Below are positions 28,926-38,969 of a DNA stretch of 64,000 nucleotides, piece by piece (the stretch's first letter is position 1; each line of letters opens with the position of its first letter). This DNA is from Streptomyces sp. (GTDB taxonomy: Bacteria > Actinomycetota > Actinomycetes > Streptomycetales > Streptomycetaceae). Where the stretch lies: contig NZ_JAEKKT010000127.1 of assembly GCF_019510245.1 (NCBI RefSeq), positions 1 to 64,000 of the forward strand, written 5' to 3'. The position numbers were made by a program, and so were the translations under genes. The notes beneath the pieces are model-generated. The model was not told the origin of the DNA. It saw nothing but the letters and a program-made list of their open reading frames with translations, and did not search any database.

Positions 28926-30140
28926 ATGCGGATACTCGTCGTCACCGTCGTCCACCACCCCGAGGACGCGCGCATCCTGCACCGGCAGATCACCGCGCTG
29001 CGGGACCGCGGGCACCACGTCGTCTACGCGGCGCCGTTCTCGGCCCGCGAGGTGCGGCCCCGCCCCGACCTCGAAGGCATCGACCTGCCCCGGGCCGCGG
29101 GCCGCAGCCGCCGCGCGGCCGTCGGCGCGGCCCGGACCCTGCTGGCCCGACGCGGCCACGAGGCGGATCTGATCCTGCTCCACGACCCGGAACTGCTGCT
29201 GGCCCTGCCCGGCACCCTGCGCCGCTGGCGGCGGTCCGGCACCGGTCCGGTGGTCGTCTGGGACGTGCACGAGGACACCGCGGCCGCGCTCGCCATGAAG
29301 CGCTGGGTGCCGAGAGCGCTGCGGCCACCGCTGCGGCTCGGTGTCCGCGCGGCGGAACGGCTGGCGGAGCGCCATCTGCGGCTGCTGCTCGCCGAGGACG
29401 CCTACCAGGAGCGGTTCCGCCGCAGCCATCCCGTGGTGCCGAACTTCACCACCGCCCCGATCGCGGCACCGGAACCGCCGGGCACCGAACGGGTCGTCTA
29501 CGTCGGCCACCTGTCACGGGCGCGCGGCGCGCTGGACCTGATAGCGACGGCCCGGCACCTGGGCCCCGGCCTGCGCGTCGAGGTGGCCGGCGCGGCCGAC
29601 CCCGACGTCCGGGACGCGCTCACGGCCGCCGACCGGGACGGCGTCCTGCGCTGGCACGGATTCCTGCCCAACGACCGGGCCCTCGCCCTGTTCCCGGGCG
29701 CCCTGGCCGGTCTCTCCCTCCTGCACGACCAGCCCAACTACCGCCATTCCCGGCCCACCAAGGTCGTCGAGTACATGGCCCACGGGGTCCCCGTCATCAC
29801 CACGCCCACTCCGCTGGCCGCGGACATGGTCGAGCGGCACGGCTGCGGAATCGTCGTCCCGTACGAGGATCCGCGAGCGGCGGCGGAGGCGATCCGCAGG
29901 CTGAGCACCGACGCGATCCTGCGTCACACCGCGGCCCAGCGCGGCCGCGAGGCGGCCCTCACCCACTTCAACTGGCCCGACAAGGCGGCCGAGTTCACAC
30001 AGTGGCTGGAGAGCTGGGTGCGGGAGCAGAGCGGTGCTAGGCGCGCGGGTGACGCGGCTCGTACAAGGCGACCTCGCCTCCGCCCGGCAACCGGAAGCCC
30101 GTCACCCGGCCCCAGGCCGCGATCTGGACGGGTCGGCTGA
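28926..30140 (+). CDS. GT4-like glycosyltransferase
   Basis: 404 residues, ATG 28926. The N-terminal half (MRILVVTVVHHPEDARILH, VWDVHEDTAA) and C-terminal half (VVYVGHLSRARGALDL, TKVVEYMAHGVPVITTPT) make a GT-B fold; the EYMAHGVPVITT region is the donor site. The last ~35 residues are Arg/Pro-rich and lie over the end of the convergent VOC gene (104-bp overlap), so they may be a recent extension. Third gene of the plus arm of the glycan locus. Confidence 0.82.
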   Translation: MRILVVTVVHHPEDARILHRQITALRDRGHHVVYAAPFSAREVRPRPDLEGIDLPRAAGRSRRAAVGAARTLLARRGHEADLILLHDPELLLALPGTLRRWRRSGTGPVVVWDVHEDTAAALAMKRWVPRALRPPLRLGVRAAERLAERHLRLLLAEDAYQERFRRSHPVVPNFTTAPIAAPEPPGTERVVYVGHLSRARGALDLIATARHLGPGLRVEVAGAADPDVRDALTAADRDGVLRWHGFLPNDRALALFPGALAGLSLLHDQPNYRHSRPTKVVEYMAHGVPVITTPTPLAADMVERHGCGIVVPYEDPRAAAEAIRRLSTDAILRHTAAQRGREAALTHFNWPDKAAEFTQWLESWVREQSGARRAGDAARTRRPRLRPATGSPSPGPRPRSGRVG

Positions 30141-30378
30141 ACTCCACTCCCTTGCCCGTGAGTTCCGCGACCGTCTCGTCCAGGTCGTCGCACATCAGCA
30201 TCAGTTCGTGCGACGGCTCGCCGTCGGCCGGGTGGCACGCGACCTCGGCCGGCGGCAGCCGGAAGATCAGCCAGCCGTGTCCGGCGTCGACGTGCGGCCA
30301 GCCCAGCACGTCCCCCAGGAAGGTCCGGTCCGCCTCGGCGTCGCGGGTGTAGATCACCACATGTGCACCATTGATCAC
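30037..30378 (-). CDS. VOC (glyoxalase/bleomycin-resistance-like) protein
   Basis: 113 residues, ATG 30378. MINGAHVVIYTRDAEADRTFL, then FLGDVLGWPHV and FRLPGGGEVALYEP, are typical of a vicinal-oxygen-chelate domain with two beta-alpha-beta-beta-beta units. Function is open: metal-dependent lyase, isomerase or binding protein. Its 3' end overlaps the convergent glycosyltransferase by 104 bp. Confidence 0.8.
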   Translation of the reverse strand: MINGAHVVIYTRDAEADRTFLGDVLGWPHVDAGHGWLIFRLPPAEVACHPADGEPSHELMLMCDDLDETVAELTGKGVEFSRPVQIAAWGRVTGFRLPGGGEVALYEPRHPRA

Positions 30379-30441
30379 GCGCGGAGGCTAGCAGAGCCCC
30401 AGCCGGTGTCCGCCGGATCCGCGGCCCCGCCACCCCGGCGG

Positions 30442-30867
30442 TCAGGCGCGCGGCATGCCGTATGCCCGCTCCACGCGCAGCCGCAGCACCAGCCGGCGGT
30501 CGCGGACCATGGCGGCGCGGTAGTCGTCCCAGTCGGGGTGCTCGCCGCGGACGTCGCGGTAGAGGCGGACGAGTTCCTCGACGGTCGCGTCGTACGGGTC
30601 CTCGGCCACCGGCGACAGCTCGGCGATGCCCTCGGCGACCGTGTAGGCCCAGCGGTCCGGGCTGGTGACGTGGTAGGAGGCGCGGGGGTCGCGGCGCAGG
30701 TTGCGGGTCTTGGCGCGGCCGTCGGTGACCGACACCCGCACGGTCCGCTCGTCGGGGTAGTAGGCGTGGTTGACGTTGGACAGCTGGGGCCGTCCGTCGC
30801 TCTTGAGGGTGACCAGCACCCCGTCGTGTCCTTCGCCGAGCAGCTTCAGCAGAGCGTCCTGGGTCAT
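30442..30867 (-). CDS. PPOX-class (F420-dependent) oxidoreductase
   Basis: 141 residues from ATG 30867. GVLVTLKSDGRPQLSNV, SVTDGRAKTRNLRRDP and YHVTSPDRWAYTVAEG match the split-barrel pyridoxamine oxidase-like family, whose actinobacterial members often bind F420. The substrate is unknown. The longer frame up to 31083 runs through repeated GC-rich DNA and is not used. It reads in the same direction as the VOC gene, 63 bp away. Confidence 0.82.
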   Translation of the reverse strand: MTQDALLKLLGEGHDGVLVTLKSDGRPQLSNVNHAYYPDERTVRVSVTDGRAKTRNLRRDPRASYHVTSPDRWAYTVAEGIAELSPVAEDPYDATVEELVRLYRDVRGEHPDWDDYRAAMVRDRRLVLRLRVERAYGMPRA

Positions 30868-30920
30868 GTCAGGCGCAACCGCACCCCGGCGGCACGCATT
30901 CCCGCCTCCGCTTCCCCGCC

Positions 30921-30970
30921 CCTCCCGCACGGCTCCCGGCCCTCCCGCACGGCTCCCGGCCCTCGCACGC
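30921..30970. repeat. 20-bp tandem repeat in a 484-bp gap
   Basis: The unit cctcccgcacggctcccggc occurs at 30921-30940 and 30941-30960, followed by a partial third copy. The surrounding gap 30868-31351 holds no convincing gene. It must contain the promoters of the PPOX gene and of the serine hydrolase, but no clear boxes were found. Confidence 0.75.
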
Positions 30971-31351
30971 CGGGGCCGCACCGAGCCGGCCGCGCGCGGA
31001 GAGTGGCCGCCCTGCCACGGCGGGTCGCGCCGGGCGCGCGATTCGCCGCGCCGATCCCGGTGTGCCCGGAGTCGGCGGGGCACATCGCGGGCATGTGACG
31101 AACTGATGAGCCGACACGACCTGCCGCACGACTCCGGCCTCCGGGCCGCGGTCGCGTCGTACGGCGGGTTCGGGCCGGCAGGCGCGGGGATCCGGCACCG
31201 GAAGGGTGGCGGTGACGCGTCCGCTTCCCGGTGTCTCCGCTATAGCGTCCGTCACACCACACGTGGATGAGCGGGACCGTTCCCCTCTTCCTGCGCGACG
31301 ATGAGGTCCGAGGTCGGACCGCACCGCGGACGACACGACCCAAGGAGAGCG

Positions 31352-32572
31352 ATGGCACAGCTGCGACAGGAAGTCGACCCCGGTGAGGTGGGGCTGGACG
31401 TGAAGGCGCTCGACCGCCTCGACCAGCACTTCGCCCACTACGTCGACGAAGGGCGGCTGCCCGGTTACCTGGTGGCCGTGGCACGCGGCGGCCGGGTCGC
31501 CCACCTCACCGCCCAGGGCCACCGCGACCGCGCGGCCGGGCTGCCGGTCGAGGCGGACACCATCTGGCGGATCTACTCCATGACCAAGCCGGTCACCGCG
31601 GTCGCCGTGCTGCTGCTCGTGGAGGACGGGCTGCTGTCGCTGGACGACCCGGTCGACCGCTTCCTGCCGGAGTTCGCCGCCCCGCGGGTCCACGTCTCCG
31701 GTTCGGGCGAGGACATGGTGACCCGGCCGGCCGACGGCCCGATCCGGATCCGCCATCTGCTCACCCACACCGCCGGGTTGACCTTCGCCTTCTACCACAC
31801 GCACCCCGTGGACGCCTGCTACCGCGAGGCGGGCCTGGAGTTCTCGGTGCCCTCGGGCGCGGACCTCGCCGAGGCGATGGCGGTGTACGCCCGGATGCCG
31901 CTCCAGTTCGAGCCGGGCACCCAGTGGAACTACTCCGTCGGCTTCAACGTGCTCAGCCGGGTCGTCGAGGTGGTCTCCGGGCAGCGGCTCGACGAGTTCT
32001 TCGCGGGCCGGATCTTCCGTCCGCTCGGCATGCCGGACGCGGGCCTGCACATCGTGCCCGAACAGGCCGACCGGCTCTCCGAGTTGTACGGCGAGACGGA
32101 CGGCGGCATCGAGGCGATCCCCGGGCTGCCGTTGCGCGGCCGCCCCCGTTTCCTGTCCGGCAGCGGCGGCATGGCGGCCACGGCGTACGACTACCACCGA
32201 TTCATGGAGATGCTGCGCCGGGGCGGCGAACTGGACGGCGTCCGGCTCCTGTCCCCCGCATCGGTCGGGCTGCTCTCCAGCAACCATCTGCCCGGTGGGG
32301 CCGACCTGCGCACCTACGGCGCCCCGGTCCACCAGGAGCCCGGCAACGACGGGCTCGGCTTCGGGCTCGGCGTCTCCGTGGTGATCGACCCGGACCGTAC
32401 CCTCTCCCCGAGCAGCCCCGGCGCCTACGGCTGGACCGGCGCCGCCACCACCGCGTTCTGGGTCGACCCCACCCACGACCTGACCGTGCAGTTCCACACC
32501 CAGCTCCGGCCGAAGACCCTGAAGGTCTTCCCGGACCTGCGCCGGCTGGTGCACGAGGCGATCCAGGACTGA
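31352..32572 (+). CDS. Serine hydrolase of the beta-lactamase class C / EstB family
   Basis: 406 residues from ATG 31352, with AAGGAG five bases upstream; the frame's first ATG (31301) lacks a ribosome site. IYSMTKP carries the SxxK pair Ser76-Lys79. HLLTHTAGL and NYSVGFNVLSRVVE are further family marks. There is no signal peptide, which favours a cytoplasmic esterase over a secreted beta-lactamase or peptidase. It ends 7 bp before the end of the convergent broken oxidoreductase. Confidence 0.87.
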   Translation: MAQLRQEVDPGEVGLDVKALDRLDQHFAHYVDEGRLPGYLVAVARGGRVAHLTAQGHRDRAAGLPVEADTIWRIYSMTKPVTAVAVLLLVEDGLLSLDDPVDRFLPEFAAPRVHVSGSGEDMVTRPADGPIRIRHLLTHTAGLTFAFYHTHPVDACYREAGLEFSVPSGADLAEAMAVYARMPLQFEPGTQWNYSVGFNVLSRVVEVVSGQRLDEFFAGRIFRPLGMPDAGLHIVPEQADRLSELYGETDGGIEAIPGLPLRGRPRFLSGSGGMAATAYDYHRFMEMLRRGGELDGVRLLSPASVGLLSSNHLPGGADLRTYGAPVHQEPGNDGLGFGLGVSVVIDPDRTLSPSSPGAYGWTGAATTAFWVDPTHDLTVQFHTQLRPKTLKVFPDLRRLVHEAIQD

Positions 32573-33059
32573 GCGTCCCTCACACGAGGTTCGACTCCGG
32601 GCGTGGGGCGTCGGCCGCGAACCGGCCTGCGCCGAGCGGGCGGACGTCCAGGAAGGGCGCGCGGCCCAGGTACAGGTCGCGCACCACCTCGCCGACCGCC
32701 GGCGCCTGGAGGAAGCCGTGGCCGGAGAACCCGGTGGCGTAAAGGAACCGGGAGACCGCGGGCGCCTCGCCGATCAGGGCGTTGTGGTCGGGGGTGTTCT
32801 CGTACAGGCCCGCCCAGCCGCCGGTGCGGCGCAGGTCGAGCAGGGCCGGGGCCCGGCGTTCCATCGCCGCGTACAGGCGCGGTATCCACCGGTCGTGGGT
32901 GTCGGTGGCGAAGCCCGGCCGTTCGTCGGGGTCGGACATGCCGAGCAGCAGTCCCGGGCCCTCGGCGTGGAAGTACAGGCTGGTGGTGAAGTCGATCGTC
33001 ATCGGGAGTGTCGGCGGCAGTCCCGGGACCGGCTCGGTGCTGATCAGCCGGGAGTGCGG

Positions 33060-33135
33060 CGCCTCCTTCGAGGTGAGCGTTCGGCCCGGCACGCCCAGGC
33101 GGCTCCGCGGCCGGACACCAACCTCGAAGGAGGCG
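33060..33135. repeat. 15-bp perfect inverted repeat flanking 46 bp
   Basis: CGCCTCCTTCGAGGT (33060-33074) is exactly inverted at 33121-33135. The left arm coincides with the point where oxidoreductase homology resumes. It could be a small hairpin element or the trace of a rearrangement at the insertion junction. Confidence 0.6.
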
Positions 33136-33447
33136 ACTTCCTCAGGTGGAGAGGAGGAAGAGTTGACGTCCTCTCCGGTCCATGAGGCAGGAGATTCCGG
33201 TCCGTACCGCTTCGCGATACCACCACGGGTTCCTGCTTCACGAGCCCTTGCCGGTCTCCGGGGGAGATCGGTCTTACATGAGCCTCCACAGGCGTCACTT
33301 TCCGCCCGCCCGGCGGTAGGTCCGTCAACTCCGTTGCCGGACAGCAGAAACCTAGCAGTAGTGCACCGCTCCGCCGAGCCGCGAACAGGGGAGGACGCCT
33401 TCCCTCACCCTGAAAGGTGAGATCCTGCCCGGCTGTTCGATGGCGGC
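33060..33447 (-). mobile_element. Remnant of an IS200/IS605-type element: TnpB tail, omegaRNA-like region and right end
   Basis: Read on the minus strand, about 33165-33345 encodes a peptide with GGRKVTPVEAH and GLVKQEPVVVS, like the C-terminal tails of actinobacterial TnpB proteins. It then runs into GGAATC, an imperfect hairpin (TCTCC ... TCAT ... GGAGA) and AGGACGTCAA, the layout of IS605-group right ends that overlap the omegaRNA scaffold. The right end is at about 33162-33170. No tnpA and no catalytic part of tnpB remain. Recognition is from memory of the family, not from a search. Confidence 0.55.
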
Positions 33448-33759
33448 GCGGTGCACCCCGATGTCGTACCCGGTCTCCTCGCCGAAGCGGGCGAAGGCCT
33501 CCAGGCTGCGCGCGCCCAGCTGGATGTTGAGCTCGTCGGAGAACTGGGCGCGCACCCCGCCCGCGGCCTTCGAGGTGGATCCGGCGGCGAGTTCGTCGCG
33601 TTCGACGAGGACGACGTCGCGGACGCCCGCTCTCGCGAGATGGCAGGCGATGCTGGTCCCCATCACCCCGCCGCCGATGATCACGACCTGGGCCCGAAGA
33701 TTCACGCGTGTACCTCCTGTCGGTCTCCCCGATCCTTCCCCGGGAGGCCGCCCGGTACC

Positions 33760-34419
33760 TCAGGACCAGTGCGCCACCGCGTCCAGGTGGGGCAGCACGT
33801 GGTCGAGTCGCTCGCGCTTGGTCCGCAGGTAGGTGATGTTGTTCTCGCACGGCTCGATCAGCAGCGGGACCGTTTCGGCGACCTCGATGCCGTGCCGTAC
33901 CAAGGACTCGCGCTTGCGCGGGTTGTTGGACATCAGGCGTACCGAACGCACCCCGAGGTCGCTCAGGATGCCGGCGGCGACGCCGTAGTCGCGGGCGTCG
34001 ACGGGCAGTCCGAGCGCGAGGTTGGCCTCGACCGTGTCCAGGCCCTCGGCCTGCAGGGCCATCGCACGGAGCTTGGCGAGCAGGCCGATGCCGCGGCCCT
34101 CGTGGCCCCGCAGGTAGACGACGATGCCGCTGCCTTCGGTGACGACCGCGCGCAGTGCGGCGGCGAGCTGGTCGCCGCACTCGCAGTGCTGGGAGCCGAA
34201 CGCGTCCCCGGTCAGGCACTCGGAGTGCAGCCGGGTCAGCACCCGGTCGCTGCCGATGTCCCCGTACACCAGGGCGACTTGCTCGTCACCGCGGTCGTGG
34301 TCCAGGTAGCCGATCGCCTGGAATTTCCCGTAGACGGTGGGCAGCGGTGCATTCACGACGCGTTCCACGCCCGAACGCCGTGGGGACTTCTTGCCGAGTA
34401 CGCCGATGTTTTCTGTCAT
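33760..34419 (-). CDS. ribA: GTP cyclohydrolase II paralogue with Met120 (FAPy-forming type)
   Basis: 219 residues, ATG 34419. Zinc ligands Cys68, Cys79 and Cys81 lie in HSECLTGDAFGSQHCECG. The GTP site includes RGHEGRGIGL and NNPRKRE. At residue 120 (LRAMALQ) it has Met where riboflavin-pathway enzymes have Tyr (Tyr105 of E. coli RibA). In S. coelicolor SCO6655, Met at this same number makes the enzyme stop at the formylated pyrimidine FAPy instead of APy. No other riboflavin gene is nearby. It is divergent, by 38 bp, from a creatininase-family gene and precedes the broken FAD oxidoreductase. Confidence 0.9.
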   Translation of the reverse strand: MTENIGVLGKKSPRRSGVERVVNAPLPTVYGKFQAIGYLDHDRGDEQVALVYGDIGSDRVLTRLHSECLTGDAFGSQHCECGDQLAAALRAVVTEGSGIVVYLRGHEGRGIGLLAKLRAMALQAEGLDTVEANLALGLPVDARDYGVAAGILSDLGVRSVRLMSNNPRKRESLVRHGIEVAETVPLLIEPCENNITYLRTKRERLDHVLPHLDAVAHWS

Positions 34420-34457
34420 GATCTGATTCCTAAGCAGAGACGAAAGGCCGTGAAAAG

Positions 34458-35216
34458 ATGAGTGGTTCGGGCGCGCGTACGGCGGCTTACGGCTTGTTGC
34501 CGGCGGACACTACGGAAGAGGTACGGACCAGGGGGGCGGGCGTTTCAACACAGGTCGCCGTCCTTCCCGTGGGGAGCTTCGAACAGCACGGCCCCTACCT
34601 TCCGCTCGCGACGGACACCCTCGTCGCCTGTGCCGTCGCCCGGGAGATCGCCGCCGCGTACCCGGTGCACCTCCTCCCGCCGGTGACGGTCTCCTGCTCG
34701 CACGAGCACGCGGCCTGGCCGGGGACCGTCAGCATCTCCGCGGTGACGCTGCACGCGGTGGTGAACGACATCGCCGACTCGCTGCGCCGCTCGGGCGTCG
34801 GGGCGCTGGTCGTGGTCAACGGCCACGGCGGCAACTACGTGCTGGGCAACGTCGTGCAGGAGGCGTCCGCGCGGGGCGAGGGGATGGCACTGTACCCGGC
34901 CGCGGAGGACTGGGAGGCAGCCCTGGAGCGCGCCGGGGTGGAGACCTCGGCGCTCACCGACATGCATGCCGGAGAAATCGAGACCTCCATTCTGCTGCAT
35001 GCTCATCCCGAATTGGTCCGCCCTGGTCACGAGTCCGCCGATTTCACCGCTGACGACCGTCGTCATCTCCTCACCCTGGGAATGTCCGCCTATACCGAGT
35101 CGGGCGTCATCGGCCGTCCTTCCCTGGGGTCGGCGGAAAAGGGGAAGGAACTCCTGTCGAGCCTCGCGGATTCCTTCGGCGCGGTTTTCGAACTGCTCAC
35201 CGCCGGGCGGGAGTAG
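34458..35216 (+). CDS. Creatininase-family amidohydrolase, candidate FAPy deformylase
   Basis: 252 residues, ATG 34458. Metal ligands of the family are readable: Glu and His in SFEQHGPYLPL, Asp in ATDT, His in NGHGGN and Glu in HAGEIETS. The family contains creatininase, MftE and archaeal ArfB, which removes the formyl group of FAPy. Because the divergent neighbour is predicted to make FAPy, deformylation to APy is a reasoned but unproven role. The last 127 bp overlap the end of the convergent UPF0104 gene. Confidence 0.85.
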   Translation: MSGSGARTAAYGLLPADTTEEVRTRGAGVSTQVAVLPVGSFEQHGPYLPLATDTLVACAVAREIAAAYPVHLLPPVTVSCSHEHAAWPGTVSISAVTLHAVVNDIADSLRRSGVGALVVVNGHGGNYVLGNVVQEASARGEGMALYPAAEDWEAALERAGVETSALTDMHAGEIETSILLHAHPELVRPGHESADFTADDRRHLLTLGMSAYTESGVIGRPSLGSAEKGKELLSSLADSFGAVFELLTAGRE

Positions 35217-36196
35217 CGCAGCCCCGCGTACCAGCGGACGGCCAGGACCACGAGACCCGGCAGGGCGGCCACGAAGCTGAGGACGCCGTAGACGACGGCG
35301 GTGGCGAGCCCGCTGTCCGCGCCGAGGCCGGCCGCGGCGAACGCCCAGGCGGTGACGCCCTCCCGCGGGCCCCAGCCGCCGACGTTCAGCGGCAGGCCCA
35401 TCGCGACCAGCGCCAGGACCGCGATCGGCGTCAGCACCGCCACCGAGGCGGCGGAACCGGCGACCCGCGCGGCCACCACGAACATCCCGACGTGCCCGGC
35501 GAGGATGATCGCCGAGGACAGTGCGACGCCCGGCGCGTTCCGCCGCGACAGCAGCGCGCGGCGGGCCTCGCCGAGGGTGGCGCGCAGGGCACCGGCGCGC
35601 TTGCCCGGGGCCTTGTTCATGCGGACGGCGACCACGATCGCGCAGGCGCCGGCCAGCCCGGCCGCCGCCAGCGGGGCGAAGCTGCGCACCTCGTCGCGGA
35701 CCGGCGAGGGCAGGATGAGCAGCGCGGCCGCGCCGAACACCGTCAACGCGATCTGTCCCGCGGCGCGTTCGAGGACGACGGCGCGGACCCCGCGCCCGAT
35801 GTCGCCCTCGCTCTGCCCGTGCCGGACCGCCCGGTGCACGTCACCGAGCACCCCGCCGGGCAGGGCCGCGTTGAGGAACAGCGCCCGGTAGTAGTCGCCG
35901 ACGGCGGGCCCGAGCGGCAGCCGGAGGCCGAGGCTGCGGGCCACCAACTGCCAGCGCCAGGCGCTCAGTACGGTGGTGACCGCGCCGACCGCCAGGCCGA
36001 CGAGCAGGGTCGGGGCGTCGATCCGGCGCAGTCCGTCGAGGAAGACGCCGGTGCCGAGCCGCCACAGCAGCACGGCGATGATGGCGGCTCCGGCGACGGT
36101 GCCCAGGTGGGTGCGGACGGCGCGGAGGTCGAGCCGCCGGGGCACGGCGATCGGGGCGACGGGCGCGGTCCCGCGGACGAGGGTCGGAGTGCTCAT
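35090..36196 (-). CDS. UPF0104 / lysylphosphatidylglycerol-synthase-type membrane protein
   Basis: 368 residues, ATG 36196 overlapping the previous stop by 4 nt. About eight hydrophobic segments are seen. ALFLNAALPGGVLGDVHRAVRHG and PLNVGGWGPREGVTAW are marks of the LPG synthase TM / AglD-like family. Members lack a catalytic domain and are linked to lipid or glycolipid transfer across membranes. The cytoplasmic tail (~40 residues) lies over the convergent creatininase gene. It is the last gene of the coupled operon. Confidence 0.83.
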   Translation of the reverse strand: MSTPTLVRGTAPVAPIAVPRRLDLRAVRTHLGTVAGAAIIAVLLWRLGTGVFLDGLRRIDAPTLLVGLAVGAVTTVLSAWRWQLVARSLGLRLPLGPAVGDYYRALFLNAALPGGVLGDVHRAVRHGQSEGDIGRGVRAVVLERAAGQIALTVFGAAALLILPSPVRDEVRSFAPLAAAGLAGACAIVVAVRMNKAPGKRAGALRATLGEARRALLSRRNAPGVALSSAIILAGHVGMFVVAARVAGSAASVAVLTPIAVLALVAMGLPLNVGGWGPREGVTAWAFAAAGLGADSGLATAVVYGVLSFVAALPGLVVLAVRWYAGLRYSRPAVSSSKTAPKESARLDRSSFPFSADPREGRPMTPDSV

Positions 36197-37211
36197 GCGG
36201 TGCCTCCGGTCGGCCGGGCGAGCGCGAGCAGGTCACTGTGGTGCACGACGACCCGCAGTTCGCCGGCCGCGTTGGCGGCGAGCCGTTCGGCCAGGTAGGC
36301 GTCGGCACGGCCGGCCAGTTCGGGGCGCTCCTCGACGGCCGCGCCGACCCAGCCGCGCAGCCACTGCTCGGTGAGCGCCTTCTCGTCGGGGCCGAGCCGC
36401 CACGCGCTGGGGTGCACCTTCACGGTGGCACCCCGGTCGGCGAAGGCCTCGCAGGCGGCGGTGACGGCGTCCGGGCCGAGCAGTCCGCCGCGCCGCTGGT
36501 GGGCGTTGAACGCCTCGGTGAGTTCCGCGTCCAGCGGGTGGGCGGGGGTCAGTTCGACCCGCCCGGCGACCGAGAGGGTGAGCAGCGCGGGGCAGCCGGC
36601 CCCGGTGCAGGCCTCGGCGAGTGTGTCGACCTCCTCCCGGGTGAGGACGTCGAGGAGTGCGGACGCGGTCACCAGGGAGGCGCCGATCAGCGCGTCGGGG
36701 GTGAGCCGGGCGACGTCGCCGCGCCGGGTCTCGACGGTGACCCGGCTGCCGTCGGCCGCCGCGCGGGGCGAGGCGACGGCGGCGAAGTGCAGCAGGTAGG
36801 GGTCGCGGTCGTGCAGGATCCAGTGCTGGGGGCCGTCGAGGCGGGGCGCGAGCCAGCGGCCCATCGAGCCGGTGCCGCAGCCCAGGTCGTGCACGACGAC
36901 CCCGCCCGCCTTGCCGGGCAGGTTGGCCAGCCGGATCCGCAGCGGGTCCAGCAGGTCGTGCGCCCGGGCGGCGGCGTCCGCGCTCTCCCGCAGCTCCAGC
37001 CACTCGGGGGCGTACCGGGGCGGCTCCTCGGGCCCGGTCTCCCGCAGCCGTACGGTGGCCCGTTCGCCCGGACGGTCGACGGGACCGGCCCCGGCGATCA
37101 CCTCGGAGGGCGCCTGTTCGCGTTCTCGTCCCATTCCCGCATCCGTAACATCCATCGGTCCCGGCTGCGCGGGTATCGCGCCGACCGGAGCAGTGGTCGT
37201 GGTTTCGCTGG

Positions 37212-37215
<4 letters not shown>
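36193..37215 (-). CDS. Class I SAM-dependent methyltransferase
   Basis: 340 residues, ATG 37215, overlapping both neighbours by 4 nt. A disordered N-terminus of ~60 residues precedes the fold. VVVHDLGCGTGSMGRWLAP is motif I, and HDRDPYLLHFA follows. The C-terminal ~120 residues are helical and less typical. Acceptor unknown; the operon suggests a sugar-, lipid- or pterin-like product. Confidence 0.82.
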
Positions 37216-38908
<1,693 letters not shown>

Positions 38909-38969
38909 TCACTCTTTTCTCAGGTCAGGACCTCCTGGGGGCCTGCACCGGCCGTAATTGGACGTTCCG

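Larger units (their letters stand above)
32580..33705 (-). pseudogene. Disrupted FAD-dependent oxidoreductase (DAO / sarcosine oxidase-like)
   Basis: The 5' part (33448-33705, GTG start after AGGAGGT) encodes an intact FAD-binding N-terminus: VVIIGGGVMGTSIACHLA, then GSTSKAAGGVRAQFS, up to YDIGVHR at residue 86. The 3' part (about 32580-33059) encodes the C-terminal third, with GWAGLYENTPDHNALIGEA and FLYATGFSGHGFLQAPAVGE. The middle, which I estimate at ~150 residues, is missing. In its place are ~390 bp of unrelated DNA with stops, which look like a mobile-element end. The gene follows ribA by 54 bp on the same strand and was probably co-transcribed with it. Confidence 0.82.

Noticed and set aside
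30868..31083. N-terminal extension of the PPOX protein to 213 residues
   Set aside because: The added part is translated tandem-repeat DNA, and family homology starts at ATG 30867.
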